64,000 nt of DNA, from NCBI GenBank assembly GCA_001950395.1, contig BDLO01000001.1, positions 1,711,979 through 1,775,978 of the forward strand. The letters are read 5' to 3'. The notes below the pieces were generated by a model that saw only the letters and a list, made by a program, of their open reading frames with translations, searched no databases and was not told the origin of the DNA. Shown here piece after piece: positions 59,290-64,000 of the stretch (within the stretch, counting starts at the first letter, position 1; each line of letters opens with the position of its first letter). The stretch is from Coriobacteriaceae bacterium EMTCatB1 (GTDB taxonomy: Bacteria > Actinomycetota > Coriobacteriia > Anaerosomatales > Anaerosomataceae). The position numbers were made by a program, and so were the translations under genes.

Positions 59290-59805
59290 GTGCTTCAGAA
59301 CGAGACAGCGAGAGGTATCGGGGGCGAAGACCCCCCGGTGGTCCTGGTGAGCACGGGGGAGTTCGCGATCGCGGATCACCCGTCGGTGCTCCTGACGCCC
59401 GCACTCGGCTCATGCGTCGGAGTGGCGATCTGGGACGCGGTGCGGATGCGTGGAGCCCTCGCCCACGTGATGCTGCCGTCGCCAGGCGTGGCGCTGAAGG
59501 ATGGCAACCCAGACCGTTTCGCCACGGTGGTGCTGCCGAAGATGGTCGCCTTGCTCGGCGAGGGCCTCGTCTTGAAGCGGTTCGTCGCGAAGATCGCCGG
59601 CGGAGCAGCGATGTTCAAGGGCGACACGCAGATGGCGTCTATCGGCGACCGTAACGTCGAGGAAGTCAAGAAGCAGCTCGCACTCTTGAGAGTGCCCGTG
59701 ATTGCCGAAGATACAGGCGGGAGCCATGCTCGTACAATGGAGTTCCACCTCGACACGGGGCTCGTCGTCGTGAGGAGCTATCTGTACGGGATACGAGAGC
59801 TGTGA
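59290..59805 (+). CDS. cheD: CheD receptor deamidase
   Basis: A 171-residue deamidase acting on receptor glutamines. Catalytic Cys and His in TPALGSCVGVAIWD and ALAHVMLP; Thr region GSHARTMEFHLDTG. GGGGGA precedes the GTG. Binds CheC to boost phosphatase. Confidence 0.93.
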   Translation: MLQNETARGIGGEDPPVVLVSTGEFAIADHPSVLLTPALGSCVGVAIWDAVRMRGALAHVMLPSPGVALKDGNPDRFATVVLPKMVALLGEGLVLKRFVAKIAGGAAMFKGDTQMASIGDRNVEEVKKQLALLRVPVIAEDTGGSHARTMEFHLDTGLVVVRSYLYGIREL

Positions 59806-59818
59806 GGTCGGCAGGCGG

Positions 59819-61315
59819 ATGATGGTCGACGGCATAGACGCAGTAGGCGCACAGAGCCGGCGTCGCTCTGGGCCGGTCGGCGTCGCCATCGCGGGAGGCG
59901 GTCTCCGGGCGACGTCCGTTCTGCGGCTGCTCTCCGAGGTCGCGGATCTTCGGGTCGTCGGCGTATACGACTCCAGCTCCAGCGCTCCGGCTGTGCGCCT
60001 GGCCGAAGACCTGGGCATCTTCGTGACCACTGAGGTCGACGACCTCGCCCAGATCGACGGGCTCGACCTCATCCTCGATCTCTCCGAGGACCCGAACGTC
60101 TCGCGGAACCTCGCCGAGCGGCGGCTTCCCGGCGTCGACATCATCACGGGCGCTGGCGCCGAGCTCGTGTGGGACCTCCTCGTCGCCAAGAAGCGCAGCG
60201 AGGAGCAGGAGAAGATCTTCGTCGAGCTCCAGGTGGCGTACGACAAGATCCGGAGCCACGAGAGGAAGCTTCAGGCGAGCAAAGAGGCGCTGGAGCGAGC
60301 AAATGTCGAGCTCGAGAACCGGCTCGCCGAGATCTTCTTCACGCACGAGTTCTTCAAGGCCCTCACCGTGTTCTCGACCGTCGACGACGTCGCCTCGCTC
60401 GTCGTCGACGGAGCAAACGGCATCCTCGGTGCGGAGATCTCGTGCGTCTACCTTTTCGACCAGGAGACGTGGACCCTGCACCTGCGGGCATGCCAGGGTC
60501 GTCCGGAGGAGTGGTTCCGACCGGTGGTGCCCGTCTCGCAGACGATCCTCGGCGCCGCTTTCCGAGACGGCTTCACACAGCAGGCGGACGTGCCGCAGGG
60601 CAGCGAGCTCGCCGAGTGGGTGATGGATCCTGACGAGATCCGGTCGCAGACGGCGGTTCCTCTCAGAACGGGCGACTCGATCCTCGGCGTGCTCGCGGTC
60701 GCGTGGGCGACGCCGCGGGAGCTGGACGTTGCAGAGCGTGATCGGCTGCAGGTCATCGCCAACCAGTCCTCCCTGACGTTGCAAAACGCGCTGCTGCACG
60801 AGGAGCTCGAGCGGTTGTCCGTGACCGACCGGTTGACCGAGCTGTACAACCACGGGTACCTGCTCCAGCGCTTGGATGAGGAGCTTGGCCGTGCCGCGCG
60901 TTTCGGCCATCGGCTATCTGTCATCATGATGGACATCGACGACTTCAAGCAGTTCAACGACACCTACGGGCATCCCCGTGGCGACCAGGTCTTGAAAGTC
61001 GTGAGCGGCATCATACGGCAGAACCTGCGCGAGATCGACGTGGCCGCTCGCTACGGCGGCGAGGAATTCGTGCTGGTGCTGCCCGAGACAGATGCAGAGG
61101 GCGCCGTGCGCGTCGCAGAACGCATACGGCAGTCGATGGAGTCGTACGAGATCGAGGTCGATCATACGGGTGCACGCGACCGTAGGACTGTCTCGCTCGG
61201 CGTCGCGACGTACCCGCTCCACGGCCAGACGGTCGCTCGGCTCATCGACGCGGCGGACCGAGCGATGTACGAGGCCAAGCGTCAGGGGAAGAACAAGGTG
61301 GTCGTGGCGCGGTGA
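59819..61315 (+). CDS. Diguanylate cyclase with Rossmann-like, coiled-coil and GAF domains
   Basis: A 498-residue protein. N-terminal ~130 residues look like a dinucleotide-binding Rossmann fold (VGVAIAGGGLRATSVLRLLSE, then VVGVYDSS), followed by a coiled coil (~145-185), a GAF domain (~190-330) and a GGDEF domain with YGGEEFVLVLPETDAEG, so active. Makes c-di-GMP, perhaps in response to a nucleotide. Follows cheD and may be the last chemotaxis-linked gene. Confidence 0.85.
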   Translation: MMVDGIDAVGAQSRRRSGPVGVAIAGGGLRATSVLRLLSEVADLRVVGVYDSSSSAPAVRLAEDLGIFVTTEVDDLAQIDGLDLILDLSEDPNVSRNLAERRLPGVDIITGAGAELVWDLLVAKKRSEEQEKIFVELQVAYDKIRSHERKLQASKEALERANVELENRLAEIFFTHEFFKALTVFSTVDDVASLVVDGANGILGAEISCVYLFDQETWTLHLRACQGRPEEWFRPVVPVSQTILGAAFRDGFTQQADVPQGSELAEWVMDPDEIRSQTAVPLRTGDSILGVLAVAWATPRELDVAERDRLQVIANQSSLTLQNALLHEELERLSVTDRLTELYNHGYLLQRLDEELGRAARFGHRLSVIMMDIDDFKQFNDTYGHPRGDQVLKVVSGIIRQNLREIDVAARYGGEEFVLVLPETDAEGAVRVAERIRQSMESYEIEVDHTGARDRRTVSLGVATYPLHGQTVARLIDAADRAMYEAKRQGKNKVVVAR

Positions 61316-61316
61316 C

Positions 61317-61682
61317 GTGGTCGAAGACGAGGTCGGGGACGCACTCGTGACGCTGGCACGAGCGTTGGCCGGTCTTATGGGCCCGTACGGTGAGCAGGAC
61401 GTCGTCGCCGTCATGTCGGTGTTCTCGAGCCGCGCCGGCACGGCGCTGGGTCTGGAAGAGCTCAGCCGTCTGTCAGGGGTCCCGGTCGAGCGCGTGCGCC
61501 GGGTCGCTGACGCGCTCGTAGAAGCCCTCGTGCTAGACTTCGAGGGCGGGGATGCGTATTGCTACGAGCGCGATGTCGCCGTGGAGCTGGAGTTGCGGAT
61601 GCTCCTCGAGAGGACGTACGCGCACAGAGAGCACTTGCAAGACAACGTTGCGCGTTTCCGCTCCCGAAGGGAACAGTGGTAA
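61317..61682 (+). CDS. Small HTH-like protein
   Basis: A 121-residue protein with a winged-helix-like region (LGLEELSRLSGVPVERVRRVADALVEALVLDFEG) and a C-terminal helix (LLERTYAHREHLQDNVARF). Starts at GTG 61317, two bases after the GGDEF gene stop. Family not recognised; perhaps a regulator. Confidence 0.55.
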   Translation: MVEDEVGDALVTLARALAGLMGPYGEQDVVAVMSVFSSRAGTALGLEELSRLSGVPVERVRRVADALVEALVLDFEGGDAYCYERDVAVELELRMLLERTYAHREHLQDNVARFRSRREQW

Positions 61683-61716
61683 GGAGCCCCGCCGAGGCGT
61701 GGGCCTGGAGAGTGCG

Positions 61717-62625
61717 ATGACCCTCAGGATCGAGCGGGGCGCGCGCGGCCCCGCAGTCGAAGACGTCCAGAAGCGCCTGGCGAAGCTGGGGTACGACCTC
61801 GGACCATCGGGTGTCGACGGGGTGTTCCTTGGTGCGACGCTCGAGGCCCTGCGTGCGTTCCAACGCGAGCACGGCCTCGTGGACGACGGCGTGGTCGGGC
61901 CGAAGACGTGGGCCGCGCTGGTGGATGCCACGTTCTCGCTGGGAGACAGGATCCTCTACCTTCGCTACCCATTCCTGCACGGAGCCGACGTCGCGGCGCT
62001 GCAGACCGCCCTGAACGTGCTCGGCTTCCCGTGCGGCGAGATCGACGGGATCTTCGGTCCGAGCACGGAACAAGCGGTGCGTGAGTTCCAATTCAACGTC
62101 GGGCTGCCGGCAGACGGCGTCGCCGGCGACGAGACCCTCCGCGCGATCCAGCGGCTGCGCCACGCTTGGCAGGGCAGAGACCCCGCCGTGCCGACCGAGC
62201 TCAGGCGCGCCTCTGTGGCTGCAGCGTCTGCGATGACGGGGCGTGCCGTGCGGTTCGAGTGGCGCGACCGCTCGCTTCGAGCGGTGTGCGAGCGCGCGGC
62301 CAACCTCGTGCAGGCCATCACTGAGGGAGCGCGGGCGACCGCGGCGGAGCCGGAGGACCCGGACGAGGGCTTCGATGCGATCGTGGCGCTGGCGGCCGCT
62401 GCGGGGGACGACAAAGGGCTGCCCGTGGCGCGGCTCGACCTGAGCGATGCGGCACGGTCTGCATCCAGGCTGACGATGGCGCTTGCGTCGGCGAGCCATC
62501 GCCCCGCGCGCGTGATCGCTCTCGCCGACGAGCCTCGAAACGAAGAAGAGATGCAGCGCCTCGCCGTACTCGTGGTAGACGCGCTGGCCGCCGCGTTTGG
62601 GAGAGCCGACCGCCCGGTGGTATAA
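61717..62625 (+). CDS. Peptidoglycan-binding protein with unassigned C-terminal domain
   Basis: A 302-residue protein with two PG_binding_1 repeats (VEDVQKRLAKLGYD, GVVGPKTWAAL; VAALQTALNVLGFPCG, TEQAVREFQFNVGL) and a C-terminal ~150 residues in an alpha/beta pattern like N-acetylmuramoyl amidase folds but lacking visible His or Glu Zn-ligands. There is no signal peptide. GGAG precedes the ATG at 61717. It may be a CwlM-like regulator that lost activity. Confidence 0.65.
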   Translation: MTLRIERGARGPAVEDVQKRLAKLGYDLGPSGVDGVFLGATLEALRAFQREHGLVDDGVVGPKTWAALVDATFSLGDRILYLRYPFLHGADVAALQTALNVLGFPCGEIDGIFGPSTEQAVREFQFNVGLPADGVAGDETLRAIQRLRHAWQGRDPAVPTELRRASVAAASAMTGRAVRFEWRDRSLRAVCERAANLVQAITEGARATAAEPEDPDEGFDAIVALAAAAGDDKGLPVARLDLSDAARSASRLTMALASASHRPARVIALADEPRNEEEMQRLAVLVVDALAAAFGRADRPVV

Positions 62626-62666
62626 TCTGCAGGTTGTTGCCGCATACCCGATGGTGGAGTCACGCA

Positions 62667-63683
62667 GTGTTGTCTTGCTCATACCGCTCTCGCTCGCTCG
62701 TCGCGCTGCTCATAGTGCTCGTGGCTGCTTCCCGACCGATCGCGGCCACGGCTGCCCCTGCTGACTCGAAGCGTGCTCAGGCAGAGGCCGTTCGCGCGCA
62801 GATCGCCGAGCTCGACGAGAAGATCGAGATCGCGTCTGAAGACTACAACGACGCTCAGATCGCGTACGCGTCGGTCACGGCGAAGCTCACCAAGACCGAG
62901 CGGCGCCTGAAGGACCTTTCGTCGAAGCAGGAGTCACTCGAGAAGAGGCTGAGCGTGCGTGCGCAAGAGATGTACCGGAAGGGACCGCTCGGCACCCTCG
63001 ACCTCCTGTTCGGCGCGACCACGTTCGAGGAGTTCGTCACGGCGTGGGACCTGCTCAAGTCGATGAACCAGCAGGACGCCGACGCCGTTGCAGCAATCAA
63101 AGCGACGAGAGCGGAGGTTTCAAAGGCCCGTGCGGAGCTGAAGCGCCAGCAGGCGGAGGCCAAGAAGCAGCGCGACCTCATGCTCGCTCGCAAACGCACC
63201 ATCGAGCATCAGCTTGCGGAGCGCAAACGTCGGCTTGCGGGCCTGGAAGACGAGATCGCGCGGCTCGAGGCGGAGGAGCGCGAGCGGGAGCGACGGGCGT
63301 GGACGCCCCCGCCCGACCTCGGCGACCCCGTCCGTGCACCGCGAGGGTCGGTCGTGCAGATCGCGCTCAGCAAGCTCGGGACGCCGTACCGGTGGGGCGC
63401 ATCAGGTCCTGACGCGTTCGACTGCAGCGGCTTCACGATGTGGGTGTACGCGCAAGTCGGCGTGAGCCTGCCGCACAGTTCGCGGGCGCAGTACGACTGC
63501 GGGGAGCGGGTGTCGCGTGCGAACCTGAGGCCCGGCGACTTGGTCTTCTTCGGGCGTAGCAGGATCCACCACGTCGGCATCTACATCGGTGGCAACCGCT
63601 ACGTCCACGCACCGCACACAGGCGACGTCGTGCGCATCTCCAGTCTCGACCGGGCCGACTACGTGGGCGCGTGTCGTCCATGA
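62667..63683 (+). CDS. Secreted NlpC/P60 hydrolase with coiled coil
   Basis: A 338-residue cell-wall hydrolase: signal (LVALLIVLVAASRPIAATA), a long coiled coil (residues ~35-215, in which KGPLGTLDLLFGATTFEEF is a typical CwlO-like break), Pro-rich linker and NlpC/P60 domain with Cys in DAFDCSGFTMWVYAQ, His in RIHHVGIYIGGN and a final His. GGAG precedes the GTG at 62667. CwlO/RipA type. Confidence 0.88.
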   Translation: MLSCSYRSRSLVALLIVLVAASRPIAATAAPADSKRAQAEAVRAQIAELDEKIEIASEDYNDAQIAYASVTAKLTKTERRLKDLSSKQESLEKRLSVRAQEMYRKGPLGTLDLLFGATTFEEFVTAWDLLKSMNQQDADAVAAIKATRAEVSKARAELKRQQAEAKKQRDLMLARKRTIEHQLAERKRRLAGLEDEIARLEAEERERERRAWTPPPDLGDPVRAPRGSVVQIALSKLGTPYRWGASGPDAFDCSGFTMWVYAQVGVSLPHSSRAQYDCGERVSRANLRPGDLVFFGRSRIHHVGIYIGGNRYVHAPHTGDVVRISSLDRADYVGACRP

Positions 63684-63745
63684 TCTGCGCGCGGAGCTGG
63701 TGTATCTGAAGATGTGACGGGCCGGGGGGCTTGGAGGGGGCTGGA

Positions 63746-64000
63746 ATGGGCGTTCTTGGTCCGCTGAGGAACCGCGAGTACCGCAAGCTTTGGTTCGCTC
63801 AGCTCGTGTCGGTTCTCGGCGACAAGATCCATCAGATCGCCGCGAGCATCCTGGTCTACAAGATAACGGGCTCGCTCGTGCACGTCGGCGCGATGCTTGC
63901 GGTTACGACGCTGCCCGCGGTCCTGTTCGGCATCCCGGCAGGGGCGGCCGTCGACCGTGCGGAGCGGAAGCGCGTCATGGTCACGGCCGACGTAGTGAGG
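63746..64000 (+). CDS. MFS transporter, 5' part
   Basis: The first 85 codons run off the window end. The start LGPLRNREYRKLWFAQLVSVLGDKIHQIAA and the motif-A-like loop GAAVDRAERKRVMV mark a major facilitator family exporter of the MefA/enterobactin-exporter type. GGAGG precedes the ATG. Confidence 0.82.
   Translation, partial: MGVLGPLRNREYRKLWFAQLVSVLGDKIHQIAASILVYKITGSLVHVGAMLAVTTLPAVLFGIPAGAAVDRAERKRVMVTADVVR

Overview
The window is 64 kb of high-GC, gene-dense bacterial chromosome. Gene style (GTG starts, four-base start/stop overlaps, TAnnnT-type -10 boxes), a selenocysteine pathway, tungstate/molybdopterin genes, an A-type flavoprotein and a CheC/CheD chemotaxis operon suggest an anaerobic, motile actinobacterium, perhaps an environmental Coriobacteriia relative. 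The taxonomy is inference; there is no rRNA gene here.

Region 1 (1-10 kb) is a selenium locus: selD, itself a selenoprotein with an in-frame UGA and a SECIS hairpin; a YedF-type protein; a polyferredoxin membrane protein; a HicBA toxin-antitoxin pair; then selA, selB and selC (tRNA-Sec). A photolyase follows on the other strand. Region 2 (10-14.6 kb) holds a DUF523 protein, a nitroreductase, a prenyl synthase with a clear promoter, and an oxygen-reducing flavoprotein.

Region 3 (14.65-23.96 kb) is the main discovery: a chromosomal integron. An integron-type integrase points towards its cassettes (the inverted arrangement), followed by ten attC or attC-derived sites and eight gene-bearing cassettes. 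The cassettes encode an NYN RNase-like protein, a YrdB-like membrane protein, several PD-(D/E)XK-like proteins, an HNH endonuclease, a DUF2726 protein and a decayed YefM/YoeB pair. One attC is split by an IS110-group element. The 5' non-coding region of that element folds like a bridge RNA, and its two target guides match the occupied attC on both sides of the insertion. The last attC is truncated and marks the right edge.

Region 4 (24-31.5 kb) is accessory: VapBC, a frameshifted pseudogene, a lipoprotein, a flavodoxin, a double GNAT protein, an FRG-domain protein, an NlpC/P60 hydrolase, an ADP-ribosylglycohydrolase and MscL. Region 5 (31.5-41.3 kb) has a TetR-MMPL-coiled-coil export operon with a 24-bp operator, two small unknowns, a Fur-regulated cobalt/nickel ECF transporter (fur-cbiMQO) and a LysR regulator.

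Region 6 (41.3-51.4 kb) is one long cofactor operon headed by a Moco-type riboswitch: tupABC, a mobA-fdhD fusion, moeA, a small Cys-rich protein, mobB, moaA, moaC, a MOSC protein, mogA, a cysteine desulfurase and a DUF3343 protein. Together with region 1 it would equip the cell to make selenium- and W/Mo-dependent oxidoreductases such as formate dehydrogenase, although no such enzyme lies in the window. Region 7 (51.4-64 kb) has an L,D-transpeptidase, a chemotaxis operon (cheR, MCP, cheW, cheY, cheB, cheA, cheC, cheD), a GAF-GGDEF protein, a small HTH-like protein, a peptidoglycan-binding protein, an NlpC/P60 hydrolase and the start of an MFS transporter.
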